Source: Wocania_A sp965224845
Lineage (GTDB): Bacteria; Bacteroidota; Bacteroidia; Flavobacteriales; Flavobacteriaceae
Reading direction: 5' to 3'
Assembly: GCA_965224845.1 (NCBI GenBank)
Contig: CBDDAJ010000032.1
Span: forward strand, 124,001-188,000
Length of the DNA: 64,000 bases
A model generated the notes under the pieces. That model worked only from the letters and a program-made list of their open reading frames with translations, did no database searches and was not told the origin of the DNA. Position 1 is the stretch's first letter. Each line of letters starts with the position of its first letter. Made by a program: the position numbers and the translations under genes. Shown here piece after piece: positions 1 to 10,440 of the stretch.

Positions 1-1893
1 AAGCCCAACCATTATCCTACTTAATAGTGGTATTTGGTATTCTATATACCCATCTCCGCTAAAGGATCCTTTGGTGGCTAATCCTGTTTGCCATGCAGCT
101 CCTGATGTTTTAGTAATTTCGTCATTAATTATCGAAATTCCTCCAACCAAATCTTTATAGCCTTCTTCTACTGCTACATTACCAAGCTCTTTACTTTCTA
201 ATTGCCCCAGGTTGTCGTAGTTGTTTTTTACTATTTGCGTTGGGTTTTGGTTATTTATTTTTTGTGTTTGAGAAATTAAGCGCCCTACATGATCGTATGT
301 AAAAACATCTTCAGTTATTATAGGAGCAGCAGTTCCTTTAATATGTTCAGCCTTTACTTTTTTTGCTTTTCCTACAAAATCCAATTCGGTTTCAACAAAG
401 TCTGAAGTTAAGAGGTACTCGTTTTTAACCCCTTCTAAAATAGCACGCCCTTTGGTGTCGTAAAGCGTTATGCTTAATACCCATTTATAAGTTCCGCTTG
501 TTAAAACTCGTGCTACACTAGCTGTAGGCAACCCTTTAACATTTTGAGAAACGGTTTGTCCTAATACCGTTGCAGGGATGGTATATCCATGAAGAGGAAA
601 ATTGTAATTATCGTAGTAATTAGTAGTAAGTGGCTCATGGACGGTAGTAGCTATTGACGGATAGGTGTTCATTGTATAAAACCCATTTGCCGGAGTTTCA
701 TATTGTGCTGCTGTTGCATTGGCATTACTTTGTGCTTGTGCTCTGTTTATTGCCAGTGTAGCAATGCCTGTATAAGCAATCCTACCAAAGGCATCATACT
801 TTGTAAAAAGCCATTTGTTTTGTGCATCTAAATTGGCATCTTGAGTCATTATAGGCTGATCCAATTTATTATATACAATAGATTCCCAGCCTTTACCCGG
901 TATTTTCTTTTCTACCAATCGGTTTCTATCATCATATATATACTGATAGCATAATCCAGATAATGCAGCAGCTGTAGGTAAAGCCGTTTGTGGCTCAGAC
1001 TTTGGAGGTAGCACATAGGTTAAATTCCCATACTCATCATATATATAATAGGTGTCGTGTGCTACTTCTGTTTCACCAGCATCATTTGTATCATGATCGC
1101 CATTTAAATCCATATCGGTATAGGTGCGTTTTAGTATCACCCGTCCTTGTTTGTCTTTAAACTCCTCGGTAGTATGGTTCTTCGTACTGGTACCATCGTG
1201 ATTTTCATCTTTGGTAATGGCTTTGTATAGCGCATTAGCTTTATAATACCCTCCATCTACAGCAGTATTTAAAACTAACGTTGGCGTATAAGTAGTTACT
1301 CCATTAGTTGTTGTTGGGTTTAAAGTAACTTCATAACGTCTAACCTCATTAGTACTGTTACTATAATATTCAAACTCAATTTCATGACCACCATCTTGTT
1401 TCCAATCTTTTCCCGGAGCAGCTTGTTTTAAAACCCTGTTAAGGGGTGAGGCTTCAAACTTTTTTTGTGAGTAGGCATTAATATTATTAAGCGTAACATT
1501 AGGAAAGTCGGGTTCATATTTAACCGCATCGTAATAGGTTTTGTTTGCTGTTTCGGCACCTGTTCTAAAAAATCCTCCATTGGTTGGCTCTGCATACGGT
1601 AGCCAATCTTTATCTTGCCTGCCATAATCATCATAATCAATATGTGTAATTATATCTTCGCTATTGCCTCCTGCTCGTATGCCTATAGCTTGTATAGGTC
1701 TTCCTAAGCCATCAAAATAGGTAATACTTTCTATTTTATCTTGATCAGTAAGGGTTTGTGATTGACTATTAACCACTCCATCTTGTGTTTTTACTTGATA
1801 GGTTGTGTTTTTTATATAATTTTCGGTAACTGTTTGCCCTTTTGCTATGGATGAAACGAATATTAAGGCTATTGTATATAGTAACTTTTTCAT
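1..1893 (-). CDS. RHS/YD-repeat surface protein with DUF6443-like N-terminus (3' end outside window)
   Basis: The frame is open from ATG at 1893 to the window edge (631 codons, no stop). It begins with a signal peptide (MKKLLYTIALIFVSSIAKGQ). The next stretch, TYFDGLGRPIQAIGIRAGG, is typical of DUF6443, which opens many Bacteroidota RHS proteins. YD-type repeats follow, for example DEYGNLTYVLPP, YDDRNRLVEKKIPGKGW and YDHVGRLISQTQ. Such proteins are large, secreted, beta-rich shells. Some carry a variable toxin at the C-terminus, but that part lies outside the window. It starts 11 bp after the stop of the upstream gene, so the two are probably one operon. A strong AGGAGG lies 3 nt before the ATG, unusual in this phylum. 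Family assignment is confident; the cargo is unknown. Confidence 0.85.
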   Translation of the reverse strand, partial: MKKLLYTIALIFVSSIAKGQTVTENYIKNTTYQVKTQDGVVNSQSQTLTDQDKIESITYFDGLGRPIQAIGIRAGGNSEDIITHIDYDDYGRQDKDWLPYAEPTNGGFFRTGAETANKTYYDAVKYEPDFPNVTLNNINAYSQKKFEASPLNRVLKQAAPGKDWKQDGGHEIEFEYYSNSTNEVRRYEVTLNPTTTNGVTTYTPTLVLNTAVDGGYYKANALYKAITKDENHDGTSTKNHTTEEFKDKQGRVILKRTYTDMDLNGDHDTNDAGETEVAHDTYYIYDEYGNLTYVLPPKSEPQTALPTAAALSGLCYQYIYDDRNRLVEKKIPGKGWESIVYNKLDQPIMTQDANLDAQNKWLFTKYDAFGRIAYTGIATLAINRAQAQSNANATAAQYETPANGFYTMNTYPSIATTVHEPLTTNYYDNYNFPLHGYTIPATVLGQTVSQNVKGLPTASVARVLTSGTYKWVLSITLYDTKGRAILEGVKNEYLLTSDFVETELDFVGKAKKVKAEHIKGTAAPIITEDVFTYDHVGRLISQTQKINNQNPTQIVKNNYDNLGQLESKELGNVAVEEGYKDLVGGISIINDEITKTSGAAWQTGLATKGSFSGDGYIEYQIPLLSRIMVGL

Positions 1894-1904
1894 GATCCTC
1901 CTAA

Positions 1905-4900
1905 TTAATTGTTATTGTTTTGTGATGCATAATTGTATTCGTTTTCGCTGAGGATATTTCCATCTGAGTCTTTTACCCGTATTAAACGATTAAAACTGTC
2001 GTACTCGTAGTACATGATATACCCCTTAGGGTCGGTCATACTGGTTACACCAACTAAGGGGTCGTAGGTATAGCTGGTTACCATGGCATTGGGGAACAGG
2101 TTTCTTAGAGCATCTAAAGCTGTTCTTAAAGTATTTTCTGTTGTTGTATCTATATCATTATCTGAAGCACTAACAGCGGAGTTAATAGCGGTTTGTATAT
2201 TAGACGCTAAGCCTACAAATGTGGCATGCTCTATTTTAGCAATAGGGTATTGCCCATTATAGCCCCAAACATATATAACATGTGTCCCGTCTGTTTTTGA
2301 AACTTCTTTTACCTTGCCATTAGCATAGTAATCATCATACTTTATACGGTTCTCCAAAGAACCTGTTCCTTTTGAAGTTTGAATTAGTTCTGGAAGGTAA
2401 TTAGAGCCAAAAGAATTGTATAGAGTTTTTTGTTCAATGAGTTTTTTTTCAGGATTTGCTCCAACCTTTTTAAAGGTTTCTATCTGTATTGGTTCTGCTA
2501 TTCTATTTTGATTTATTAATGTTTGGTTTCCTAAATCATGGGCATACGATGTCTTGACCTTTAATAATTCTCCCACACTGTTGGTGGTTTCAGTTCTAGT
2601 GGGTTGTAAATGATTTAGGTTGTCGTAAAAATAATTAGTAGTTTTCACAACAGGGTTATTTCCGTTCATATCATAGTTAGTATTTATAGTTTGCTTCAAG
2701 GCTTTTCTCCCTATAGAAGTTTCACCTACAAAATATCTGAATATATGGCTCATTCCATATTTGCCATTTGCAGGGTCAAGAAGAAATGTATTCCATAAGT
2801 CATATGCAACATTAGAACGATTATCATCTTTAAAAATATAGTTGCTTTTTATGGTAGATGTTGATAAAGCATCATAATAATCATTCTCTAATTGATTTAT
2901 TAATATATATGGATATGCTGTAGTGCCAAGTCCTTTATATTCCTTCTTTTTTTGTAAAAACCCATACTGCCAATTGTCAGTCCTATAAAAGGCAAAATCA
3001 TCAGTATTTTGGATTTGAGAAAGTACTAAAAAAGAAACATGACCAGATGGAATCCCCGAATACATAAAAGATTGTGGAGGAGTTACAGATAAGAGTCTTT
3101 GAGAAGGAATCGTTTCATAAAAATATTCGGTCTTGCCATTATGGTCTGAGTTGGTAGTACTCTCTACAAATTCACTTATTTTCCCATATTCAATAATGGG
3201 TCTGCCTCCTAAATTATTATTAAAATGTAGATTTGTAGAAAGGCTTAAGTTTAGTCCATTTTCATCTCTGAACAATCTTTTAAAAGTATTATTCCCTATC
3301 GGTTGTAATATATTAGCTCCACTATATTCAAAAGTTTTAATAGTAACCGGAGTAGTTTGAGTTCCATCATAATTTTTAATAGACTTAACTCGCAAACCTC
3401 CATAGATATCTTCATGGTTTACAGTTACTGTTCCGTCTACTTCTTCCCAACTTGCTGATATAGAAGAAATAGGACATCCATAAGCTGAAAAATTACCAGA
3501 GCCATATTGATAAGCTTCCAAAGTATTTGTTCCTCCAGGAAAATCTACATCAACAGTTAAGCTTAACTCAGCCATTGATCCATTAGTTGGACCAGAATAT
3601 ACTTGATTGTTATGCTCTACATGAGTAAATCCATTACCTTGGGCAGTTATTGGTGCAAAATAAATATGTAACTTACCACTTCCGCTTACATACTTTTGGC
3701 CATCTACAACAAATGTAGTATTTGCATTAGATGGCCCGTAATTAGAGTTGCAACCTGTTCCATACGCTACTACTGAAGCATTTTTCCCAATAGTTGTTGG
3801 TTCTGTTGTTTGGTATGTATTTTTATATGTATCATATTCGAAAACAGTATATCCTCCTGTTGGATAAGTTATTTTTTCTAGAGAAGCGGCCTTCATTTTT
3901 GTTTCATCCGCCTCTCTGTTTCCTGAGCCGATATCATAATTAATTAATTGACCTCCTGAGTTGTTTGCAAAATCATATTCATAATACGACCCCTGAGTGT
4001 TAGGTAATAAGCTTCCTGTGTTGTTATTTGCATAACCCCAAAAATCTTGAGCATTACTACCTCTTAAAGGAAGTGGAGTATTATTGTATTCAAAACTATA
4101 TTCTTGGCCACTACCACCAATTCCAACAATAACTTTGTTTAGCTTTAACGCTTTTTCTCTACTGTTTTTTAGCCTGGTACTATTAAAAACCCCTCCTTGC
4201 ATGGCTAGGTAACCATCAGAATAACTTCCTCCAACTCTTGTGAAATAACTATATTCAAAATTATATTCTCCAATCAATTTTGCGCTCGATGAATTGTACT
4301 CACCTGAATAAACTTTTATTTCATCCAAGCGAAACTCATCTTCTAAATCTTGTCTATCCAATACTGAATTAAACATAACGTACCCATTATTAAACTCAAT
4401 GCGTTCTAAATATTTATTGTTAACCTGAAGATTTTCAGGATAACTCCCTTTAATACCACTGGCATTCCTAACATTAACGTTTTCAGAAGTTGAAATAGGG
4501 TAATCCCAACTTGTTTTAGCCTTATACCTAAATGAAACCGTATCTCCATTTGTAGATATCATTTCTGTTAAATACCAAGTACTTATGTAATCATAAGCGT
4601 TTATAAAATTGTTTGCAGGTATTTTACTTATTTCTGTTGCATCATGATTGTCTAAAGCAGTACCGAAACGTAATATTGTACCATCTGTTTTTATAACTTC
4701 AATTTCTGAATTAGACACTACACTTACTTTGGCCTGATTATGATTAGCAAAAACAACAGTTCCGTTATTATTATTGTCAAAATAAAATGACCCGCTAATA
4801 CCTGGGGCATTGATTACAAACTCATCTGGTTGAGTATCTTTTTGACCCGTCCATGCTTTATATAAATAATTGTAATTAGTTTCATTGAAAATGGCATTTT

Positions 4901-5267
4901 CTAAATTAACAATATCAGAAGCGGTAGAAATATTTTCTGGACGCCCTTTGGTATTTCTTACTATAGCCCCGCCACTATTTAAGGACCAACCTAACCCTAC
5001 CCATGAAGCCAATTCATTAACTTTTATTCCTCCTGTATTATAACTTAAAGTTATAGGCAGCTCTTGTTGACCTGTATTTATTGTGTAAATGGGTATTCCA
5101 GTATTTACAGTTCCAAGGTTATAGTTTACGGGGAATAATCCATATTTACCCAAACTAGCAGCGTTTGGAGATACTGGAGCATATGTATCTAGTTCAGGTT
5201 TTAAATCTTGACCAAAAACTGGATTAAAAAATAGAAGCATTAAAAAGGCTAAAAATCGTATTTTCAT
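1905..5267 (-). CDS. Large RHS-repeat/SpvB-like secreted protein
   Basis: 1120 residues. A signal peptide (MKIRFLAFLMLLFFNPVFGQ) is followed by LPITLSYNTGGIKVNELASW and VGLGWSLNSGGAIVRN, the usual opening of Bacteroidota RHS/SpvB-like proteins. The middle is beta-rich without enzyme motifs. The C-terminus has YD repeats (TSYTYDPLVGVTSMTDPKG, YEYDSFNRLIRVKDSDGN) and stops at an Asn-rich tail. A complete RHS toxin module is not visible here. The DUF6443/RHS gene follows after 11 bp, so the pair may form one shell. Four 22-bp palindromic repeats lie 62-149 bp upstream of the start. Export through the Sec pathway is likely; no T9SS sorting domain was recognised. Confidence 0.85.
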   Translation of the reverse strand: MKIRFLAFLMLLFFNPVFGQDLKPELDTYAPVSPNAASLGKYGLFPVNYNLGTVNTGIPIYTINTGQQELPITLSYNTGGIKVNELASWVGLGWSLNSGGAIVRNTKGRPENISTASDIVNLENAIFNETNYNYLYKAWTGQKDTQPDEFVINAPGISGSFYFDNNNNGTVVFANHNQAKVSVVSNSEIEVIKTDGTILRFGTALDNHDATEISKIPANNFINAYDYISTWYLTEMISTNGDTVSFRYKAKTSWDYPISTSENVNVRNASGIKGSYPENLQVNNKYLERIEFNNGYVMFNSVLDRQDLEDEFRLDEIKVYSGEYNSSSAKLIGEYNFEYSYFTRVGGSYSDGYLAMQGGVFNSTRLKNSREKALKLNKVIVGIGGSGQEYSFEYNNTPLPLRGSNAQDFWGYANNNTGSLLPNTQGSYYEYDFANNSGGQLINYDIGSGNREADETKMKAASLEKITYPTGGYTVFEYDTYKNTYQTTEPTTIGKNASVVAYGTGCNSNYGPSNANTTFVVDGQKYVSGSGKLHIYFAPITAQGNGFTHVEHNNQVYSGPTNGSMAELSLTVDVDFPGGTNTLEAYQYGSGNFSAYGCPISSISASWEEVDGTVTVNHEDIYGGLRVKSIKNYDGTQTTPVTIKTFEYSGANILQPIGNNTFKRLFRDENGLNLSLSTNLHFNNNLGGRPIIEYGKISEFVESTTNSDHNGKTEYFYETIPSQRLLSVTPPQSFMYSGIPSGHVSFLVLSQIQNTDDFAFYRTDNWQYGFLQKKKEYKGLGTTAYPYILINQLENDYYDALSTSTIKSNYIFKDDNRSNVAYDLWNTFLLDPANGKYGMSHIFRYFVGETSIGRKALKQTINTNYDMNGNNPVVKTTNYFYDNLNHLQPTRTETTNSVGELLKVKTSYAHDLGNQTLINQNRIAEPIQIETFKKVGANPEKKLIEQKTLYNSFGSNYLPELIQTSKGTGSLENRIKYDDYYANGKVKEVSKTDGTHVIYVWGYNGQYPIAKIEHATFVGLASNIQTAINSAVSASDNDIDTTTENTLRTALDALRNLFPNAMVTSYTYDPLVGVTSMTDPKGYIMYYEYDSFNRLIRVKDSDGNILSENEYNYASQNNNN

Positions 5268-5328
5268 AAGTACATTATTTATGGTTTGTAATGAGCTTAT
5301 AAAACTATAAAGGAGTTTTGGATTTGGA

Positions 5329-5416
5329 GTAAGCTAAAACCTTAGTTTTGATAAGCAAAAAGCTTATTATTGGTAAGCAAAAGGCTTACTCAAAGTAAGC
5401 TTAAACCTTACTTTTG
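5329..5416. repeat. Tandem 22-bp palindromic repeat, four units
   Basis: There are four consecutive units of exactly 22 bp, starting at 5329, 5351, 5373 and 5395. Each begins with (G/A)TAAGC, has an A-rich centre and then a CTTA(C/T/G) arm, followed by a spacer usually ending in TTTTG, TTATTG or TCAAA. Units 2 and 3 are clear dyads: ATAAGC-AAAAA-GCTTAT and GTAAGC-AAAAG-GCTTAC. The 22-bp period is about two helical turns, so the dyads would face the same side of the DNA. Position upstream of the RHS operon suggests an operator array; no regulator is identified. Confidence 0.75.
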
Positions 5417-5629
5417 GGTAAATTTTAACAGCTTAATTAAATCACATAATGGGTTAAACCCTTTGATAGCGGGTTATAAAGAAGTTTTAATCAATAAAAA
5501 CCATGTTGTTACTTAATTTTAATGAGTCAAAAAGTGTAAACGTCAAGTAGTCAGCTTTTTATTGAAAATAAAATTGGATAATCTGTACTGCTTTAAATTG
5601 TATCTTTAAACTTCAAATATTAATAATGA

Positions 5630-5755
5630 ATGCCAGAAGGGAATAATAAAATTACAGTTTCTACACTCCAAACACTTTATGCGAATAGTTTATCATCTAC
5701 TTTAGATGGACAGTTATTAATATTAGAAGGTTTCTATTTTCATAAAAATGGATAA
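5630..5755 (+). pseudogene. Truncated copy of a 57-residue micro-ORF
   Basis: This encodes 41 residues starting MPEGNNKITVSTLQTLYANS and ends in TAA. It is a near copy of the intact micro-ORF at 10441-10614 (alignable DNA about 5619-5752 against 10430-10563). Seven base differences are visible over the shared codons and six are synonymous (the other is His versus Gln), so the sequence was read as protein for at least part of the time since duplication. The last 16 codons are missing here. Function unknown. Confidence 0.55.
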
Positions 5756-5885
5756 TTTATCTAATTTGCTGTTGAATTACACATATTTTGGTTGTAACGT
5801 AACTACTTCAAGAAATAGCTGAAAACCCTTTATTAATAATATTTTTTACAGTTACTTTGTTTAAATAAGGTGAATTATTTAAGCT

Positions 5886-8800
5886 ATGAAAAAACTAATA
5901 CTTTCTTTTTTTCTTTTATTATTAAATCTGATTACTAATGCCCAATGTCCGACAGTAGATTTAGTTTTAACTTCTCAGGCGGACATAGATAATTTTTCAG
6001 CCAATTACTCTGGATGTTCAGATATATTAGGTGATTTAACCATTAATGGAGCAGATATTATAAACTTAAATGGGCTTAGTCAAATTTCTTCAATTTCTGG
6101 GAATTTATCCATTGAAAGCACAACATTAATTGGATTGGAAGGGTTACAGGGGTTAGAAGGAATAATTAGTGTAGGAGGAAGTGTAAATATTAGCGGAAGA
6201 GGTATTGAAAGTTTAAGTGGTCTTGACAATTTATCCTCAATTTCTAACGATTTGGTTATTAGAAGAACCTCTTTGACAGATTTGGTTGGACTTGATAATT
6301 TGCAGACAATTGGAGGTACACTTAACCTTGATCAAAATTTATTATCTTCCTTGTCAGGTTTAGGAGCCTTGGTTTCTATTTCAGGAGATTTTCTTTATAA
6401 TAGAGGGGTTAATTTTGTTGGATTAAACTTATTAGAGTCTATAGGAGGAGCCTTAAGAATTGAAGGGAACTCTAGTCTTACTAGTCTCAAAGGTTTAGAT
6501 AGCCTTATTTCTATTGGAGATGACTTTTATCTCGAAACTAACTATTATCTATCTGTTTTGGACGGACCTCCTTTACTTGAAACTATTGGGGGTAATTTTA
6601 TCTTTATACCTAAAAGAGAAATAGCTGATTTTTCTGGATTTGAAAGCTTAATGAGTATTGGGGGGAATTTTGTGGTACCCGATAACTACCTTCTTTCTTT
6701 TGAAGGGCTGAGTTCTTTAAACTTTATTGGTGGTGATTTGGATTTAAAATATAATAACTCATTGACAAACCTTAATGGATTAAATGAACTCACTACCATA
6801 AAAGGGAGTCTGTTAATAGAAAATACAACTAAATTAGAAAACGTAGACTTACCTGGTTTGTTAGAAGTTGGAGGTCAATTATCCGTAAAAGATAATAGTG
6901 TTTTAACAAATATATCTTTAGATGCTATAAACGTAATCGGACAAGATTTTGTTGTATCTAAAAATTCCAAACTATTAACCATTTCAGGTTTTAATTCTAT
7001 TAATGCAGTTGGGACTTTTATAAATATTTTGAATAATGGTTCGCTAACAGATATTCCTACATTTAATAATTTAAAGTCATTAGGAACCGATCTTATTTTA
7101 AATAATAATTATAAACTAAATAATATTTCAGGTTTTAATTCTTTATTAAGTATTCCTGGGAAGTTGAGCATAAATGATTCATATAATTTAATTGATATTG
7201 CGGGATTTGAAGCCTTGAAAACTACTGGCGAAGTTACTATTCAAAACAATCAAAATCTATTAGGCATTCAAGGGTTTAATGCATTAACCAATGTTGATGG
7301 GAATCTGGAAATCCATAATAATTATAGTTTGGCAAACATTAATGGTTTTTTGCAGTTAGTTGATATCAACGGATCCCTTAAAATTCATCAGCATTTAAAT
7401 CTTTTAGAAATTATTGGGTTTCAGAATTTAATTTCAATAAAGGAACTATATATTTATTCAAACAGTTCTTTAGTAACTATTGATGGATTTGAAAAACTGA
7501 AAATTGTCGATGGGCATTTTACTATTTATAATAATGGAAATTTAGTAAATATCCCTAAATTTCATCTTATAGAAACTATTACAGAAAGTATGGCTTTTAT
7601 AGCAAATCCGAAAGTTACAGAACTTGTTGGTTTTGAAATGCTTACATCTGTAAAAGGCATGGTGTTTTCTTATAATGATAACCTTAATAGTCTACCTAGT
7701 TTTAATGCTTTAACTTCTATTGAGGGGAATTTAAAAATAGCCAGAAATTTTCAATTAACTCATTTAAACTCATTTAGCTCATTATTAAATATTGATGGTA
7801 ATTTTAGTTTTGAAGCTAACTCTAAACTTCACGATATTGAGGGGTTAAATAATGTTCAAACTATTGGAGGGTCTTTAATTATTAAGGGCTCTAATATCAC
7901 CACTGGTTTTGATTCTCTTTTAACAATTGATGAAAATTTTAGCTTTAGTTCAAATAACAGTCTTACTGGATTTTCTGAGTTTTCTGGTTTTGATTCACTA
8001 GTTAGTATTGGGGGGTATTTCTCTCTTTTTCAAAACAATTTTGAATATTTTCAATGGCCCCCAAATTTATTAAGCGTAGGTGGCTTTATTGAATTAATAG
8101 GTAATCGCCTTAAAGAGGTGCCAGGGATGAGTGTGTTAAATTCTATAGGAGAACATATTAATTTTTATAATAATACAGCTTTAACTAAAGTTAAAATGAA
8201 CGGTATAAATAATATTAATAGCTATGTTAATATTATAGGTAACTGGAGTTTGGAGTTAGTTAGTTTTGAGGCATTAACTACAATATCTGAAGATTTAAGA
8301 GTAGATAGGGTTTCTGCTTTTGTAGATTTTAATAATCTAATTACAATTGGAGGGCATTTAAATTTTGATCGAATAGGATCGGCGGCAAGTGTTCATGCCC
8401 AATTGGGGTTAAGTAAATTGGAAGATGTTGGAAAGAGTATATCTATATATGGTTATTATAACTCATTAGAAGATTTAAGTAAAATATCAAATGTAAATGG
8501 TGATTTAAGATTGAGCTTGTTTAATCATATTAGTGATATGAATGGTTTAAGGAGCCTTGAATCTGTTTCTGGATATTTTTATCTAGGAGCTTTTGTTTCA
8601 AGTTTATCAGGTTTAAACAATTTAAAATCAGTAGGAGACTACTTTACAATTAGTACTAAACATACAGATGGGAATACACCCATGACTAACATGAATGGGT
8701 TGGATGGACTGGAATATATTGGAGGAAAATTAAGCATTTTTACTAATCGGTTCATAACCGATTTAACTGGTTTAGAAAATTTAAAAACCGTTGAGGGAGG

Positions 8801-10358
8801 TTTGGCTATCCAAAATAACCCATCACTTGTAAGTTTGGAAGGAATTGAAAATATAGATTATACTTCGTTAGATTACATAGATATTCGTTCTAATAGTTTA
8901 CTTACTAACTGTGCTGTTTTATCAGTTTGTGGTTTTTTACAAGTCTCTGATGATGTGGTTTTTAGTATTAATGCTGCAGGGTGTAATACTGTAAATGAGG
9001 TTAATGAGCGTTGTAGTTCTAATAGTATTACTGGAACCATAACTTTAGATTTAGACAATAATGGTTGTTCAGAAACCGATTTTTTAATGCAAAATGTGCC
9101 AATAACAACAACTAATGGGATTACCACATATAGAACCTTTACAGATAACAATGGTTCGTATAAATTTACTGTTGGTGAAGGAACTTATACAACCAGTGTT
9201 TCCTTTAATGAACCTCATTTTGTTGTAAACCCAAATTCTTATATAACAACTATTGAAGGATTAGGAAATCAAGAAATTAAAGATTTTTGCATTGAGTCAA
9301 CTGAAATTGTTAATGACCTTAATGTTTCCATTATTCCACTAGCAGAAGTAAGACCAGGATTTGAAGCTAAATATCAAATAATTTATGAAAATGCAGGAAC
9401 ATCAGTTATGAGCGGAAATGTTTCTTTTAAGTATGATGAAAACAATCAATCATTTGTTAATTCTGTACCAACTTATAGCACCATTGACTCAAATATAATA
9501 ACGTTTAGTTTTACCGACTTATACCCTTTTGAAAAGAGGAGTATTGATGTAAATATGACAACATTTTCACCGCCAACAGTCAATGATGGAGACTTAAATA
9601 ATGTAATAGTTACTATTACAGAAGATAATGATATTACTCCAAATGATAATACGTTTAATCAAGAACAGGTAGTAGTAAATTCTTTTGACCCTAATGATAA
9701 AAAAGTTTTACAAGGAACTGAAATTGAAATAGAACAAGCTGCAGAATATTTACATTATATGGTTAGATTTCAAAATACTGGAACTGCTGATGCTATTAAA
9801 GTCATTATTACTGATATTTTGAATGAGAAGCTTGATTGGGATACCTTTAAACCTTTATCTGCAAGTCATGTATATGAGGTAATGGTTACTAATGGAAACT
9901 TTGTTGAGTTTGTATTTAATAATATAAATTTACCACCAGAACTAGATAATGAGCCAGAGAGTCATGGCTTTGTAGCTTTTAAAATAAAGCCAAAAGGAGA
10001 TGTAGTGGTTGGGGACATCATTCAAGGAAAGGCAAATATTTATTTTGATTTTAATTCTCCTATTATTACTAACATTGTTAGTACAGAAATAATTGATCAG
10101 TCCCTTAGTGTTAGTGAAAATAAAACAGAAGATTTTTTTAGAGTTTATCCAAATCCAACAGATAATAAAATTTATATATCTGCTAGATCAGGAGTGAATG
10201 TTAAAAAAGTCAAGATATATTCTGTAACAGGAAAATTACTTTTAGAAGATATTAATGCGACTAAAGGAATTAGTTTAAAATCATACCCAAAAGGGATGTA
10301 TTTCTTAAATATAATTTCAGAAAAAGGCAGCGAGACTAAGAGGGTTGTTAAAAAATAA
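5886..10358 (+). CDS. T9SS-secreted leucine-rich-repeat surface protein
   Basis: 1490 residues. Residues 1-20 form a signal peptide ending in NAQC. Residues of about 25-1020 are tandem units of about 23 residues with the pattern LxxIxGNLxIxxNxxLxxLxGF, like the receptor-L-domain/LRR surface proteins of Bacteroidota. A carboxypeptidase-regulatory-like segment follows (ITGTITLDLDNNGCSETDF). Then comes a DUF7619-type segment (SFDPNDKKVLQGTEIE, VRFQNTGTADAIKV). The C-terminal 80 residues are a T9SS type A sorting domain (VYPNPTDNKIYIS ending in KRVVKK). The protein should be exported by Sec, passed through T9SS and anchored on the surface, probably for adhesion or recognition. The gene sits between two copies of a micro-ORF. 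No terminator was seen right after it. Confidence 0.88.
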   Translation: MKKLILSFFLLLLNLITNAQCPTVDLVLTSQADIDNFSANYSGCSDILGDLTINGADIINLNGLSQISSISGNLSIESTTLIGLEGLQGLEGIISVGGSVNISGRGIESLSGLDNLSSISNDLVIRRTSLTDLVGLDNLQTIGGTLNLDQNLLSSLSGLGALVSISGDFLYNRGVNFVGLNLLESIGGALRIEGNSSLTSLKGLDSLISIGDDFYLETNYYLSVLDGPPLLETIGGNFIFIPKREIADFSGFESLMSIGGNFVVPDNYLLSFEGLSSLNFIGGDLDLKYNNSLTNLNGLNELTTIKGSLLIENTTKLENVDLPGLLEVGGQLSVKDNSVLTNISLDAINVIGQDFVVSKNSKLLTISGFNSINAVGTFINILNNGSLTDIPTFNNLKSLGTDLILNNNYKLNNISGFNSLLSIPGKLSINDSYNLIDIAGFEALKTTGEVTIQNNQNLLGIQGFNALTNVDGNLEIHNNYSLANINGFLQLVDINGSLKIHQHLNLLEIIGFQNLISIKELYIYSNSSLVTIDGFEKLKIVDGHFTIYNNGNLVNIPKFHLIETITESMAFIANPKVTELVGFEMLTSVKGMVFSYNDNLNSLPSFNALTSIEGNLKIARNFQLTHLNSFSSLLNIDGNFSFEANSKLHDIEGLNNVQTIGGSLIIKGSNITTGFDSLLTIDENFSFSSNNSLTGFSEFSGFDSLVSIGGYFSLFQNNFEYFQWPPNLLSVGGFIELIGNRLKEVPGMSVLNSIGEHINFYNNTALTKVKMNGINNINSYVNIIGNWSLELVSFEALTTISEDLRVDRVSAFVDFNNLITIGGHLNFDRIGSAASVHAQLGLSKLEDVGKSISIYGYYNSLEDLSKISNVNGDLRLSLFNHISDMNGLRSLESVSGYFYLGAFVSSLSGLNNLKSVGDYFTISTKHTDGNTPMTNMNGLDGLEYIGGKLSIFTNRFITDLTGLENLKTVEGGLAIQNNPSLVSLEGIENIDYTSLDYIDIRSNSLLTNCAVLSVCGFLQVSDDVVFSINAAGCNTVNEVNERCSSNSITGTITLDLDNNGCSETDFLMQNVPITTTNGITTYRTFTDNNGSYKFTVGEGTYTTSVSFNEPHFVVNPNSYITTIEGLGNQEIKDFCIESTEIVNDLNVSIIPLAEVRPGFEAKYQIIYENAGTSVMSGNVSFKYDENNQSFVNSVPTYSTIDSNIITFSFTDLYPFEKRSIDVNMTTFSPPTVNDGDLNNVIVTITEDNDITPNDNTFNQEQVVVNSFDPNDKKVLQGTEIEIEQAAEYLHYMVRFQNTGTADAIKVIITDILNEKLDWDTFKPLSASHVYEVMVTNGNFVEFVFNNINLPPELDNEPESHGFVAFKIKPKGDVVVGDIIQGKANIYFDFNSPIITNIVSTEIIDQSLSVSENKTEDFFRVYPNPTDNKIYISARSGVNVKKVKIYSVTGKLLLEDINATKGISLKSYPKGMYFLNIISEKGSETKRVVKK

Positions 10359-10440
10359 CCCGTTAGATTTATTACGTTACTTATCTTCTTCTTTATCAAA
10401 ATTAAAGAGGTTAATCTCTACTATCATTAATTAATAATGA

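Larger units (their letters stand above)
5268..5885. other. Divergent intergenic region (618 bp)
   Basis: This lies between the RHS operon (minus) and the LRR gene (plus). It holds a four-unit 22-bp repeat (5329-5416) and a truncated micro-ORF copy (5630-5755). TTACTTTG at 5852-5859 is one base off the Bacteroidota -7 element TAnnTTTG, 27 bp before the LRR start codon, but no good -33 element was seen. Confidence 0.6.

Noticed and set aside
5329..5416. CRISPR-like array
   Set aside because: There are no unique spacers; the 22-bp units are contiguous and diverged, with no cas genes nearby.
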